Below are positions 51,856 to 61,228 of a stretch of 64,000 bases of DNA, one piece after another. Source of the stretch: Caballeronia sp. dw_19 (GTDB taxonomy: Bacteria > Pseudomonadota > Gammaproteobacteria > Burkholderiales > Burkholderiaceae); NCBI RefSeq assembly GCF_018449515.1, contig NZ_JAAVUQ010000017.1, positions 62,001 to 126,000 of the forward strand, given 5' to 3'. The first letter of the stretch is position 1; the number at the start of each line of letters is the position of its first letter. The notes under the pieces are model-generated. The model had not been told where the DNA came from and did no database searches. It saw only the letters and a list, made by a program, of their open reading frames with translations. Position numbers and translations under genes: made by a program.

Positions 51856-51889
51856 GCAAAAAAAGGCCGATTCGCGAGAATCGGCCTTT
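51856..51889 (-). terminator. Terminator of the queA-tgt-yajC-secD-secF operon
   Basis: AAAGGCCGATTC (51862-51873) and GAATCGGCCTTT (51878-51889) form a perfect 12-bp stem with a GCGA loop; the minus strand continues into a T-run. Confidence 0.9.
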
Positions 51890-51944
51890 CATACTGTCGA
51901 ACCCTGAATTTCAGCGTTCGAACCTCACATCTTGAAGCAGGCTA

Positions 51945-52895
51945 TCAAACCTCTGCGCCAGCATTCGGATCGGTGGGGTCGTATTTCGGTTTCTTGTCCT
52001 TGATCAGGTCTTCGCGCTTCACGCCCAGCCACATAGCGAGCGCGGCCGCGACGAACACCGACGAATAGATACCGAACAAAATGCCAACCGTCAGCGCCAG
52101 TGCGAAGTAATGCAGCGTTGCCCCGCCGAACAGGAACATGGACAGCACCATCATTTCCGTACAGCCGTGGGTGATGATGGTTCGCGACATCGTGCTGGTG
52201 ATGGCGTGGTTGATCACCTCGATCACCGTCATCTTGCGTTGCTTGCGGAAGGTTTCACGAATCCGGTCGAAGATAACCACCGACTCGTTCACCGAATACC
52301 CGAGCACCGCGAGAATGGCAGCCAGTACGGAGAGCGAAAACTCCCATTGGAAGAACGCGAAGAAGCCAAGAATGATCACCACGTCGTGCAAGTTGGCGAT
52401 CACGCCGGCCACCGCGTATTTCCACTCGAAGCGGAACGACAGGTAGATCACGATGCCGATCACCACGCACGCCAGCGCAAGCAGCCCGTTAGTCACCAAC
52501 TCCTTGCCAACCTGCGGACCGACGAATTCCACGCGCTGCAACTGCACCTGCGCATCCTGATTCTTCAGCGCGGCCATCACCTGATCGCTCTGTTGCGCCG
52601 ACGTCAAACCCTGCTTCAACGGCAGGCGAATCAGTACGTCACGTGACGTGCCGAAGTTCTGCACCTGCGCATCGGGATAACCGAGCGCGCCCAACGTGCC
52701 GCGTACCGGTTCAAGGGGCACCGCTTGCGGATATTGCACTTCCACCACGGTCCCGCCGGTGAACTCCACCGACAGATGCAGCCCACGATGCACGAGGAAA
52801 AACACAGCCGCGAGGAATGTGATGAGCGAGATCGCGTTGAAGATCAACGCGCGCTGCATCAGCGGTAAGTCGCGGCGAATACGAAAGAATTCCAT
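51945..52895 (-). CDS. secF: Protein translocase subunit SecF
   Basis: A 316-residue inner-membrane protein with six transmembrane helices. VEFTGGTVVEVQYP lies after the first helix, and NLHDVVIILGFFAFFQWEFS, YSVNESVVIFDRIRE and SMSRTIIT-like TSTMSRTIITHGCT are the conserved SecF blocks. With SecD it uses the proton gradient to pull exported proteins into the periplasm. GGAGA precedes the ATG. It lies 17 bp after secD. Confidence 0.97.
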   Translation of the reverse strand: MEFFRIRRDLPLMQRALIFNAISLITFLAAVFFLVHRGLHLSVEFTGGTVVEVQYPQAVPLEPVRGTLGALGYPDAQVQNFGTSRDVLIRLPLKQGLTSAQQSDQVMAALKNQDAQVQLQRVEFVGPQVGKELVTNGLLALACVVIGIVIYLSFRFEWKYAVAGVIANLHDVVIILGFFAFFQWEFSLSVLAAILAVLGYSVNESVVIFDRIRETFRKQRKMTVIEVINHAITSTMSRTIITHGCTEMMVLSMFLFGGATLHYFALALTVGILFGIYSSVFVAAALAMWLGVKREDLIKDKKPKYDPTDPNAGAEV

Positions 52896-52912
52896 GATTT
52901 ATTCTCCGGGAC

Positions 52913-54982
52913 TCAGTTGGACGAGCCGGGTTTTTTCGGTTCAATACCAGGACCCGAACGACGGCGCGCGACCGGCTTGCCGGTTCGGACCGCAGGCGCG
53001 GCCTGCTTTTGCGAACGGGCTGAAACCGGTGCTTTGGCGCGTGTAGCGGGCAGGACGACCTGATCGACGGCGGAGTCGTCGCCACGCTCGTTTGCCAGGT
53101 AAGCAGCGGTGGCCGCAGCCGTGTCGGCGCCGGCGGGACGCCAGACCTGACCGATTGCGAGCGACTGCAACTTCTTCTTGCCGCCGTACCAGAGGTTCAC
53201 GAGGCCGCGCGAGAAGAACACCGCGGAGAACATTGACGTCAGGATGCCGATACAGTGCACGACCGCGAAGCCGCGCACCGGACCGGAGCCGAACGCCAGC
53301 AGTGCCATACCGGCGATAAGCGTGGTCACGTTCGAGTCGAGAATCGTGGCCCATGCGTGCGTAAAGCCGTTCTGGATAGCGAGCTGCGGCGGCGCGCCGT
53401 TACGCAGTTCCTCGCGGATCCGTTCGTTGATCAGCACGTTGGCGTCGATGGCCATACCGAGCGCCAGTGCAATAGCTGCTATACCCGGCAGCGTCAGCGT
53501 GGCCTGCAGCATCGACAGGACGGCGATCAGCAACAACAGGTTCACTGACAGCGACAACATGGAGATCAGGCCGAACAGCATGTAGTACGCGATCATGAAG
53601 ACGGCGATCGCGGCGAAACCGTACTGCACGGAATCGAAGCCCTTGCGAATGTTGTCGGCGCCAAGGCTCGGGCCGATCGTGCGTTCTTCGATGATGTCCA
53701 TGGGCGCCGCGAGCGAACCTGCGCGCAGCAACAGGGCCAGGTCGGCGGCTGCTTGCGGCGAAGGCTGGCCGGTGATCTGGAAGCGGTCGCCGAGTTCGGA
53801 CTGGATGGTCGCGACCGTCAGTATTTCGCCCTTGCCTTTTTCGAACAGGATCATGGCCATCGGCTTGCCGATGTTGTCGCGCGACACGCTGCTCACCGCG
53901 CGGCCGCCGGCGGCGTCCAGGCGAATGTTCACCGACGGACGCTGATGTTCGTCGAAGCCTGACGATGCGTCGATGATCCGGTCACCCGTGAAAATCACCT
54001 GCTTTCTCACGAGCGTCGGGCCGGTATTGCCCTGCGTGAAAAGTTCGTCGCCGGGGGGAACCGGATCGTTCGGACCGGGATGGGTATTGGTCGGGTCGGC
54101 GAGCCGCGCTTCCAGCGTTGCCGTGCGGCCAATGATGTCCTTCGCCTTCGCCGTGTCCTGCACGCCCGGCAATTCGACCACGATACGGTCGGAGCCTTGC
54201 TGCTGGATCACGGGTTCCGACACGCCGAGTTCGTTCACGCGGTTATGCAGCGTGACGATGTTCTGCTTGAGCGCGCTGTCTTCCGCCAGCTTTTGCGCCG
54301 CCGGCGTGAACGTACCGACGACTTGATAACCATCGCCGCCTTGACGCGTCGCCCATTGCAATTCGCTCAGGCCATTCGACAGCGTGGTGCGCGCGGCATC
54401 GGCTGCTGCCTGGTCGGCAAAGTTGACCACGACTGACTGATTCACGCGATTCACACCGCCATCGCGGATGTTTCTATCGCGTAACAGCGCGCGTGCGTCC
54501 GCGGCGTTCGAGTCCAGCTTCTTGTTCAGCGCACCCGCCATGTCCACTTGCAGCAGGAAGTGAACGCCGCCGCGCAAGTCGAGGCCGAGGTACATGGGCA
54601 GCGCGTGCAATGCGGAGAGCCAACGCGGAGAAGCTGCCTGCAGATTCAGCGCGACGATATATTGCGGATCGGTCGGGTCGCTGTTGAGCGTTTTCTGCAA
54701 CAGATCCTTCACGCGCAGCTGCGTGTCGGTGTCTTTCAGGCGCACGCGAATGTTGTCGTTCAGCGACGAATTGTCGAACGTCACTTCATCCGGCGTCACC
54801 TTGTCGGCGGCCAGCGCGGTTTCGATGTTGGCAAGCGTAGTTGAATCCAGCTTGACCGTTGCCTTGCCGCTCGATACCTGCACCGCCGGCGCTTCGCCGA
54901 AAAAATTGGGCAGTGTATAGACGAGGCCGATGACTAGCGCCACCAGCATCACGGCATATTTCCAAAGTGGGTAGCGATTCAT
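52913..54982 (-). CDS. secD: Protein translocase subunit SecD
   Basis: A 689-residue SecD: one N-terminal helix, a large periplasmic P1 domain (about 40-440; LGLDLRGGVHFLLQVDM is the signature), and five further helices (NLLLLIAVLSMLQATLTLPG, AIALALGMAIDANVLINERI). It exceeds E. coli SecD (615) because of a 70-residue C-terminal tail rich in Ala, Lys and Arg (ARSQKQAAPAVRTGKPVARR), likely cytoplasmic. No clear Shine-Dalgarno precedes the ATG. It cooperates with SecF and YajC. Confidence 0.97.
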   Translation of the reverse strand: MNRYPLWKYAVMLVALVIGLVYTLPNFFGEAPAVQVSSGKATVKLDSTTLANIETALAADKVTPDEVTFDNSSLNDNIRVRLKDTDTQLRVKDLLQKTLNSDPTDPQYIVALNLQAASPRWLSALHALPMYLGLDLRGGVHFLLQVDMAGALNKKLDSNAADARALLRDRNIRDGGVNRVNQSVVVNFADQAAADAARTTLSNGLSELQWATRQGGDGYQVVGTFTPAAQKLAEDSALKQNIVTLHNRVNELGVSEPVIQQQGSDRIVVELPGVQDTAKAKDIIGRTATLEARLADPTNTHPGPNDPVPPGDELFTQGNTGPTLVRKQVIFTGDRIIDASSGFDEHQRPSVNIRLDAAGGRAVSSVSRDNIGKPMAMILFEKGKGEILTVATIQSELGDRFQITGQPSPQAAADLALLLRAGSLAAPMDIIEERTIGPSLGADNIRKGFDSVQYGFAAIAVFMIAYYMLFGLISMLSLSVNLLLLIAVLSMLQATLTLPGIAAIALALGMAIDANVLINERIREELRNGAPPQLAIQNGFTHAWATILDSNVTTLIAGMALLAFGSGPVRGFAVVHCIGILTSMFSAVFFSRGLVNLWYGGKKKLQSLAIGQVWRPAGADTAAATAAYLANERGDDSAVDQVVLPATRAKAPVSARSQKQAAPAVRTGKPVARRRSGPGIEPKKPGSSN

Positions 54983-55114
54983 GGGGATGGCCGAACAGGA
55001 GAGTTGGCGAGGAAGGGTAAGCGATGCATCCGGCGATGAGCGCGGCTATTGGCCACGGGGGCCACACCATTGGGCCGGGCCACGCTGGCCGCGCCGGACG
55101 CGAGAAAGTTGGCC

Positions 55115-55438
55115 TTAGAGCGACTTGATCGTGCCTTTCGGGAGGATAGTCGTGACAGCAGCCTTCTGGATGGTAATTTCCGTACCTTCCGAAATTTCGA
55201 CGCCAACGTACGCGTCCGTCACCTTCGTGACCTTGCCGACAATACCGCCGTTCGTGACCACTTCATCGCCCTTCGCCATGGCGGACAGCATATTGCGATG
55301 TTCCTTCTGGCGCTTCATTTGCGGACGAATCATGATGAAATACAGCACTGCAAACATCAAAATGAGCGGCAAAAAACTCATGATGCTCGACTGGGCGCCT
55401 TCTGCGCCGCCGCCGAAGGCTCTTGAAATAAAATCCAC
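55115..55438 (-). CDS. yajC: Preprotein translocase subunit YajC
   Basis: A 107-residue single-pass membrane protein: PLILMFAVLYFIMIRPQMKR then QKEHRNMLSAMAKGDEVVTN and GGIVGKVTKVTDAYVGVEI. The start is GTG at 55438 with GGAGAG six bases upstream. It associates with SecDF. It sits between tgt and secD on the same strand. Confidence 0.96.
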   Translation of the reverse strand: MDFISRAFGGGAEGAQSSIMSFLPLILMFAVLYFIMIRPQMKRQKEHRNMLSAMAKGDEVVTNGGIVGKVTKVTDAYVGVEISEGTEITIQKAAVTTILPKGTIKSL

Positions 55439-55608
55439 GTCGGTCTCTCCGTTATAACGATCAGAAAATTAGCCCGCTATTCTATCACCGGGCTACGCAA
55501 GCCAAGCGCGGAATGCGCTTTGTGATCAAGCTGTTAAAGCGTTGCGTAACGCAATTGTAATGTTTCTTGGGCCGATTGCAGATTCATGACCGCACGTTAG
55601 CCATCCGG

Positions 55609-56796
55609 TCAGTCAATTCCGCGTGCGCGATCCTCTTTAAACTGCTTCACGAATGCGTCAAACGCGTGATTTTCGATCGAATCGCGGATTTCCTGCATGA
55701 GCTGCAAGTAGTAGTGCAGGTTGTGAATCGTGTTGAGTTGCGAGCCGAGAATTTCGCCCACGCGATGCAAATGGTGCAGATAACCGCGCGTGAAGTTGCG
55801 GCAGGTGTAGCAACCGCAGGTTTCATCGAGTGGCTTGAGCGAGTTCTTGTGGGCAGCGTTGCGGATCTTGACGTCGCCGAAACGGGTGAACAGCCAGCCG
55901 TTGCGTGCATTGCGGGTCGGCATCACGCAGTCGAACATGTCGACGCCCGACGCCACGCCCGCCACCAGGTCTTCCGGCGTGCCGACGCCCATCAGGTAAT
56001 GCGGTTTGTCGGCGGGAAGCTTCGGGCCGATGTGTTCCAGCACGCGCATCATGTCTTCCTTCGGTTCGCCGACGGACAACCCGCCGATCGCGAAGCCGTG
56101 GAAACCGATGTCGGCGAGTCCGGCCAGCGATTCGTCCCGCAAATCTTCGAACATGCCGCCTTGCACGATGCCGAACAGCGCGTTCGGATTTTCACCTTTG
56201 GCGAATTCATCGACGGAACGCTTGGCCCAGCGCATTGACATGCGCATGGAATCGGCTGCGTCCTGGTGCGGCGTGGGCACGTCGTTGGTTGCATACGGCG
56301 TGCATTCGTCGAACTGCATCACGATGTCCGAGTTCAGCACCTTCTGGATCTGCATCGAGATTTCCGGCGATAAAAACAGCTTGTCGCCGTTGATGGGCGA
56401 CGCGAACGTGACGCCATCTTCGGTTATCTTGCGTAGATCGCCGAGTGAAAAGACTTGAAAACCGCCGGAGTCGGTGAGGATCGGGCGATGCCAGTTCATG
56501 AACCGATGCAGCCCGCCGTGCGCCGCTATCGTTTCCAGTCCCGGGCGCAGCCAGAGGTGGAACGTATTGCCGAGGATGATCTGGGCGTTCATTTCCTCGA
56601 GCTCGCGCGGTGCGACGGCCTTGACCGTTCCGTACGTGCCGACGGGCATGAAGATCGGCGTTTCGACAACGCCGTGGTTCAACGTGACGCGGCCGCGTCG
56701 CGCCTGGCCGTCGGTGGTGATCAGTTCGAACTTGAGGCCGTTCTCGGGGCGGACCGGTGTTTCGATCGTATCGGCGGTATTGCTTGCTTCGGTCAT
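55609..56796 (-). CDS. tgt: Queuine tRNA-ribosyltransferase (bacterial TGT)
   Basis: A 395-residue enzyme exchanging G34 for preQ1 in GUN-anticodon tRNAs. HRPILTDSGGFQVFSLG holds the active-site aspartate, GGLSVGEPKEDMMRVLEH and YLMGVGTPEDLVAGVASGVD follow, and the zinc site is CGCYTCRNFTRGYLHHL. AGGAGC precedes the ATG at 56796. It lies downstream of queA, which acts on its product. The interval to queA contains a structured repeat element. Confidence 0.97.
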   Translation of the reverse strand: MTEASNTADTIETPVRPENGLKFELITTDGQARRGRVTLNHGVVETPIFMPVGTYGTVKAVAPRELEEMNAQIILGNTFHLWLRPGLETIAAHGGLHRFMNWHRPILTDSGGFQVFSLGDLRKITEDGVTFASPINGDKLFLSPEISMQIQKVLNSDIVMQFDECTPYATNDVPTPHQDAADSMRMSMRWAKRSVDEFAKGENPNALFGIVQGGMFEDLRDESLAGLADIGFHGFAIGGLSVGEPKEDMMRVLEHIGPKLPADKPHYLMGVGTPEDLVAGVASGVDMFDCVMPTRNARNGWLFTRFGDVKIRNAAHKNSLKPLDETCGCYTCRNFTRGYLHHLHRVGEILGSQLNTIHNLHYYLQLMQEIRDSIENHAFDAFVKQFKEDRARGID

Positions 56797-56829
56797 TCAA
56801 AAGCTCCTGTGCCACCGGAAGCAGCTTTG

Positions 56830-56870
56830 CATGGGGCCGGAGTAAGGCACTGAAGTGCCAACTCCGGGCC
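56830..56870. repeat. Single diverged copy of the nested-hairpin element, between queA and tgt
   Basis: CATGGGGCCGGAGTAAGG ... CCAACTCCGGGCC matches the three-copy element at 49645. The outer stem here is GGCCGGAGT with ACTCCGGGCC (one bulge), the inner stem GGCACT/AGTGCC with a GA loop. Two outer pairs changed from A-T to G-C on both sides, and the inner stem changed at both arms, so structure is conserved. Relative to tgt it reads on the opposite strand from the copy upstream of the MFS gene. Confidence 0.85.
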
Positions 56871-56984
56871 GGCAAGTCCGGCGCAATTGGGTGAGGCGTC
56901 CGTGGGTTTTGTCGCGGCCACGATCATACGTGGCCCGTTCAATCATTCTTGCGTTAAGCCCGCTTGCGTTGCAGGCTGTGTTCT

Positions 56985-58037
56985 TTAAGCCGCCGCCTGC
57001 CGCGTGAGCAGCATGGCGTCGCCGTAACTAAAGAATCGATACCGCTCCTCAATCGCATGCGCATATGCCTCGCGGATCGCGTCCATTCCCGCGAATGCTG
57101 AGACCAGCATCATCAGCGTGGATTTCGGCAAATGGAAGTTCGTCACGAGCCGGTCGACTACGCGAAACTGGTATCCCGGCGTAATAAAAATGTCCGTCTC
57201 GGCGCTGGTTTCCGCGAGCGGCCGGCCAGCTTCGGCGGCGTCGCGGGCGGCGGCTTCGAGCGCTCGCAGCGAAGTCGTGCCGACCGCAATTACGCGATTT
57301 CCCCGCGCTTTCGTCGCCGTGATCTTGTCCGCCAGTTCCTGCGGCAGCCGATACCATTCGCTATGCATCTTGTGGTCCGCGAGATTCTCCACGCGCACCG
57401 GCTGGAACGTGCCCGCGCCCACGTGCAGCGTCAGCGTTGCGCGCTCCACGCCGCGTGCGTCGAGCGCGGCAAAGAGCGCCGGGTCGAAGTGCAGGCCGGC
57501 AGTGGGTGCCGCAACCGCGCCGGGGTTCGCCGCATAGACCGTCTGGTAGCGGGTTTCATCGAAGGAATCGGGATCGTGTTCTATGTACGGCGGCAGCGGC
57601 AGGCGGCCATGTTGCTCGATCAGCGTCAGGCAATCGGCGGGGAAATGCAGCGTGTAGAACGGTTCCACGCGTTCACCGACCGTGACCTCGAATGCATCGG
57701 CGAGAATCAGTTTCGTGCCCGGCAACGGACTTTTGCTCGCCCGGATCTGCGCGAGCGCGGTCGTCGCGCCGGTCAGCCGCTCGACCAGCACCTCGATACG
57801 GCCACCGCTGGCCTTCTGGCCGAGGAATCGCGCCTTCAGAACTTTGGTATCGTTGAACACGAGCAGGTCGCCGGGTTCGAGCAGGTTGGGCAGTTCGGTG
57901 AAATGGCGATCGGTAAAAGCGGCCGTCTGTGTGCGGTTATCCACGTCGAGCAAACGGCTCGCGCTGCGCTCGGCGAGCGCCGTTTGCGCGATCAGCTCGG
58001 GCGGCAGATTAAAATCGAAGTCGGAAAGCGTGAACAT
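56985..58037 (-). CDS. queA: S-adenosylmethionine:tRNA ribosyltransferase-isomerase
   Basis: A 350-residue QueA converting preQ1-tRNA to epoxyqueuosine-tRNA. MFTLSDFDFNLPPELIAQTA, SRLLDVDNRTQTAAFTDRHF, AAPTAGLHFDPALFAALDARG and FQPVRVENLADHKMHSEWY are standard. Full length. Upstream of tgt in the queA-tgt-yajC-secD-secF cluster and divergent from recG. Confidence 0.97.
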   Translation of the reverse strand: MFTLSDFDFNLPPELIAQTALAERSASRLLDVDNRTQTAAFTDRHFTELPNLLEPGDLLVFNDTKVLKARFLGQKASGGRIEVLVERLTGATTALAQIRASKSPLPGTKLILADAFEVTVGERVEPFYTLHFPADCLTLIEQHGRLPLPPYIEHDPDSFDETRYQTVYAANPGAVAAPTAGLHFDPALFAALDARGVERATLTLHVGAGTFQPVRVENLADHKMHSEWYRLPQELADKITATKARGNRVIAVGTTSLRALEAAARDAAEAGRPLAETSAETDIFITPGYQFRVVDRLVTNFHLPKSTLMMLVSAFAGMDAIREAYAHAIEERYRFFSYGDAMLLTRQAAA

Positions 58038-58407
58038 GGGGAAAGCAGGTCGATGCGCGATGAAACGCGCGTTATTTTGGCCAGGCGCTTGGCAAGGCGG
58101 CGCGGGTAGGCGCGGGTTCAGTGCGTTAGTGCAGGTTTCGCGGGACGGCGGTCTGATCGACCGTTACGACGGCTTCAAATAGCGTCGCGGCCTTGCGAAA
58201 ATCCGCCGGGCTGCTTGCAGATCACGCCTCGGAGCGCGCCGGGAAGCCGTTGGTTTCGCGGTTGCGTCCCATACGGTCGATGAGCAGAAACCTGTCGCCG
58301 ACCGCATGTTCAGGCGCTTTAACGAACCCGCACATGCCGCGCGGCGAGCGGATGATGACTGCATCGCCGTGCCGAACGAAGCCGATATTGTACTTTGAAG
58401 AGATTAG
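58038..58407. other. Divergent intergenic region queA / recG
   Basis: About 370 bp holding both promoters. A frame on the minus strand (58222 upward) has protein-like codon use but would have to start inside recG; I did not call it a gene. No hairpin or recognised site. Confidence 0.35.
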
Positions 58408-60648
58408 ATGCCCTTGTCCGACCGCCGTTTGCTCGTTGCTCCCGACGCTGAAGACGCTCCCGATGCAGCCGGTGAACCCGACGCGCCTGTTCAAAAGCGC
58501 AAGCGCGGGCGCGCGGCGGGCGCGAAAAAACTCGCGGATCTGGAGATCGCCGCTGACAAGGTCCAGCCGCTAAAACCTGCTGCCGCGCCGCCCAAGCCCG
58601 TCGATAAACTCGCCAAGCTCGGCCTGAAATCCGATATTGATCTCGTGCTGCATCTGCCGATGCGTTACGAGGACGAAACCAGCATCACGCCGATCGGCCA
58701 TCTGATTCCCGGTGACAACACGCAGACTGAAGGCGTGGTGTTCGACAACGAGATTGCGTACCGGCCGCGTCGGCAGTTGCTGGTCAAGATTCACGATGAC
58801 GCCGGCGACGAACTCACGCTGCGGTTTCTCAATTTCTACGGTTCGCAGGTCAAGCAGATGGGGATCGGCGTGCGCCTGCGGGTTCGCGGCGATGTGCGCG
58901 GCGGCTTTTTCGGCATGGAGATGGTGCATCCGGTGGTACGTCCGGTGGATGAAGACACGCCGCTGCCGCAAGCGTTGACGCCGGTGTATCCGAGCACGGC
59001 GGGGGTATCGCAGGCGTATTTGCGCAAGGCTATCGACAGCGCGTTGTCGCGGGTTCATCTGCCGGAGTTGCTGCCCGAAAAAATCGCCAGTGCGCATCTG
59101 AAGCCGCTGAACGTTCCCGCGTTGCTCGATGCCGTGAAAACCTTGCATCACCCGCACGCCGATTCCGATGAAAACGCGTTGATCGACGGCACGCATCCGG
59201 CGTGGACGCGTATCAAGTTCGAGGAATTGCTCGCGCAGCAGTTGTCGCTCAAACGTGCGCACGAGGAGCGCCGCACGCGCGCCGCGCCGGTGATGCCACG
59301 GTTACAGGATGTGCCCGAATCGCTGGTTGCACGGTTCATCGGTACGTTGCCGTTCAAGCTGACTGGCGCGCAGGAACGCGTGTGCGCCGAGATATCCGGC
59401 GAACTTATGTTGCCGCACCCGATGCAGCGCCTCTTGCAGGGCGATGTAGGCAGCGGCAAGACCATCGTGGCCGCGCTCGCGGCCGCGCAGGCTATTGATG
59501 CCGGTTATCAGGCGGCGTTGATGGCGCCGACAGAAATTCTTGCCGAACAGCATGCGCGCAAGCTGCGTGCGTGGCTTGAGCCGTTGGGCGTGACGGTGGC
59601 ATGGCTTGCCGGCAGTTTGAAGGCGAAGGAAAAACGTGCGGCGCTGGAAGCGGCGGCATCGGGGGCGGCGCAGCTTGTGATCGGTACGCACGCGATCATT
59701 CAGGATGCGGTGGAGTTTGCGCGCCTTGGGTTTGTGATTGTCGATGAACAGCATCGGTTTGGTGTGGCCCAGCGGCTTGCGTTGCGGGCCAAGGCGCACA
59801 ACGCTGCGGATGGCGTGCACAACTTCCAGCCGCATCAGCTGATGATGTCGGCCACGCCGATTCCTCGGACGCTTGCGATGACGTATTACGCGGATCTGGA
59901 TGTATCGACGATTGATGAATTGCCGCCGGGGCGCACGCCGATCCTGACCAAACTTGTCGCCGATAACCGTCGGGAGGAGGTGATTGCCCGTGTGCGCGAG
60001 GCGGCGCTGACGGGGCGGCAAGTGTATTGGGTGTGTCCGCTGATTGAGGAAAGTGAGACGTTGCAATTGCAGACGGCGGTGGAGACGTACGAGACCCTTG
60101 TAGCCGCGTTGCCGGAACTGCGCATTGGGCTGGTGCATGGGCGTTTACCGCCGGCGGAAAAGGCTGCCGTCATGGATGCGTTCACGCGTGCCGAGGTCCA
60201 GTTGCTGGTCGCGACGACGGTGATTGAAGTGGGGGTGGACGTACCGAATGCGTCGCTGATGGTGATTGAGCATGCGGAGCGCTTTGGTCTGGCGCAACTG
60301 CACCAGTTGCGCGGCCGGGTGGGGCGGGGCAGCGCAGCTTCGGTGTGTGTGTTGATGTATGCGGGGCCGTTATCGCAGACGGCGCGTGCTCGTTTGCAGA
60401 CGATGCGCGAAACCACCGATGGTTTTGAAATTGCGCGTCGCGACCTGGAGATTCGTGGTCCTGGCGAGTTTCTTGGTGCGCGTCAGTCGGGAGCGGCGAT
60501 GCTACGTTTTGCGAGTCTGGAAAATGATGGCTGGCTGATTGAACCGGCGCGGGCGGCGGCGGACCAGATGCTGTCCCAGTTCCCGGAGGCGGTGACGGAC
60601 CATCTCGCGCGGTGGCTTGGTGCGCGTGAGCAATATCTAAAAGCGTGA
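58408..60648 (+). CDS. recG: ATP-dependent DNA helicase RecG
   Basis: A 746-residue RecG. The wedge/OB domain (about 95-200) is followed by helicase motifs: Walker A LLQGDVGSGKTIVAALAA near 350, DEQH box VIVDEQHRFGVAQR near 447, motif III LMMSATPIPRTLAMT and motif VI HQLRGRVGRGSAASVCVL. It remodels stalled forks and Holliday junctions. An Ala/Pro/Lys-rich N-terminal extension of about 60 residues (KRKRGRAAGAKK) is longer than in E. coli RecG (693). It precedes oxyR. Confidence 0.97.
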   Translation: MPLSDRRLLVAPDAEDAPDAAGEPDAPVQKRKRGRAAGAKKLADLEIAADKVQPLKPAAAPPKPVDKLAKLGLKSDIDLVLHLPMRYEDETSITPIGHLIPGDNTQTEGVVFDNEIAYRPRRQLLVKIHDDAGDELTLRFLNFYGSQVKQMGIGVRLRVRGDVRGGFFGMEMVHPVVRPVDEDTPLPQALTPVYPSTAGVSQAYLRKAIDSALSRVHLPELLPEKIASAHLKPLNVPALLDAVKTLHHPHADSDENALIDGTHPAWTRIKFEELLAQQLSLKRAHEERRTRAAPVMPRLQDVPESLVARFIGTLPFKLTGAQERVCAEISGELMLPHPMQRLLQGDVGSGKTIVAALAAAQAIDAGYQAALMAPTEILAEQHARKLRAWLEPLGVTVAWLAGSLKAKEKRAALEAAASGAAQLVIGTHAIIQDAVEFARLGFVIVDEQHRFGVAQRLALRAKAHNAADGVHNFQPHQLMMSATPIPRTLAMTYYADLDVSTIDELPPGRTPILTKLVADNRREEVIARVREAALTGRQVYWVCPLIEESETLQLQTAVETYETLVAALPELRIGLVHGRLPPAEKAAVMDAFTRAEVQLLVATTVIEVGVDVPNASLMVIEHAERFGLAQLHQLRGRVGRGSAASVCVLMYAGPLSQTARARLQTMRETTDGFEIARRDLEIRGPGEFLGARQSGAAMLRFASLENDGWLIEPARAAADQMLSQFPEAVTDHLARWLGAREQYLKA

Positions 60649-61228
60649 AGAGGGTTTGGGGTTCGCACCGGTCGGGATTCGGCGACGTGGTTCGAGGTGC
60701 GTACACATTTGGCGGAAGGTTGTCCGCGGATAGCGCGGGGTGTCCCTTGGGCAGGTTCAATCACTGGTGGCGAAGCGTGTGGGTATCGGTGTTCGGAGAA
60801 GGAGGGGTTCACACGTCCTTCGCTCTGGCGAGCACCGTGCTTTTGGGGCACCTATGAATGAAAACTGCACGCTGTGGACACTTAGGGTAGCGTGGTTGAA
60901 AGCGCTTTCTTTGCTTCGTTTCTTTGTCGCTTTGGACAAAGAAATGACGTGCCGCCACGCACAGTGGCTAATAGTGATAAAGAGAAAATCCGACTCAGGC
61001 AGACCACCAAGGCTGAAAGCACCAACCCGGCATTGACCCCGACCGCTAACCCCGGACCCTAGCAAACCGGCACCCATTCCACCCCACCCGAACCCCACCA
61101 AAACATCCCGTCCACCGGTGCGAACGAAAACCCTTTGAAGAACTCCAAACCCCACCGCGGGTTGGCGAATCCCCCCGACGGGTGTATAAGTCAAATCCTA
61201 TCGATTCAATGACTCTGATTGGCCCCTA
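60649..61228. other. Intergenic region recG / oxyR with degenerate repeat and C-rich tract
   Basis: About 580 bp. At 60919-60944 an inverted repeat TTTCTTTGTC/GACAAAGAAA with GTGCCGCCACGCAC downstream resembles a sequence family scattered in Burkholderia intergenic regions. From about 61020 to 61190 the + strand is strongly C-rich and G-poor. A 145-codon frame on the minus strand covers this but looks like a by-product of the composition. Confidence 0.5.

Noticed and set aside
56797..56984. preQ1 riboswitch between queA and tgt
   Set aside because: The structured element lacks preQ1 aptamer sequence or pseudoknot, lies after queA, and is related to copies at an unrelated locus.
58222..58494. 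Minus-strand 90-codon frame between queA and recG with protein-like codon use
   Set aside because: Its only possible starts lie inside the recG coding sequence on the other strand, no ribosome site is seen, and I recognise no family. Conservation analysis could reopen it.
60757..61194. Minus-strand 145-codon frame between recG and oxyR
   Set aside because: It runs across the repeat-like sequence and the C-rich tract; the Gly/Val-rich translation follows from composition.
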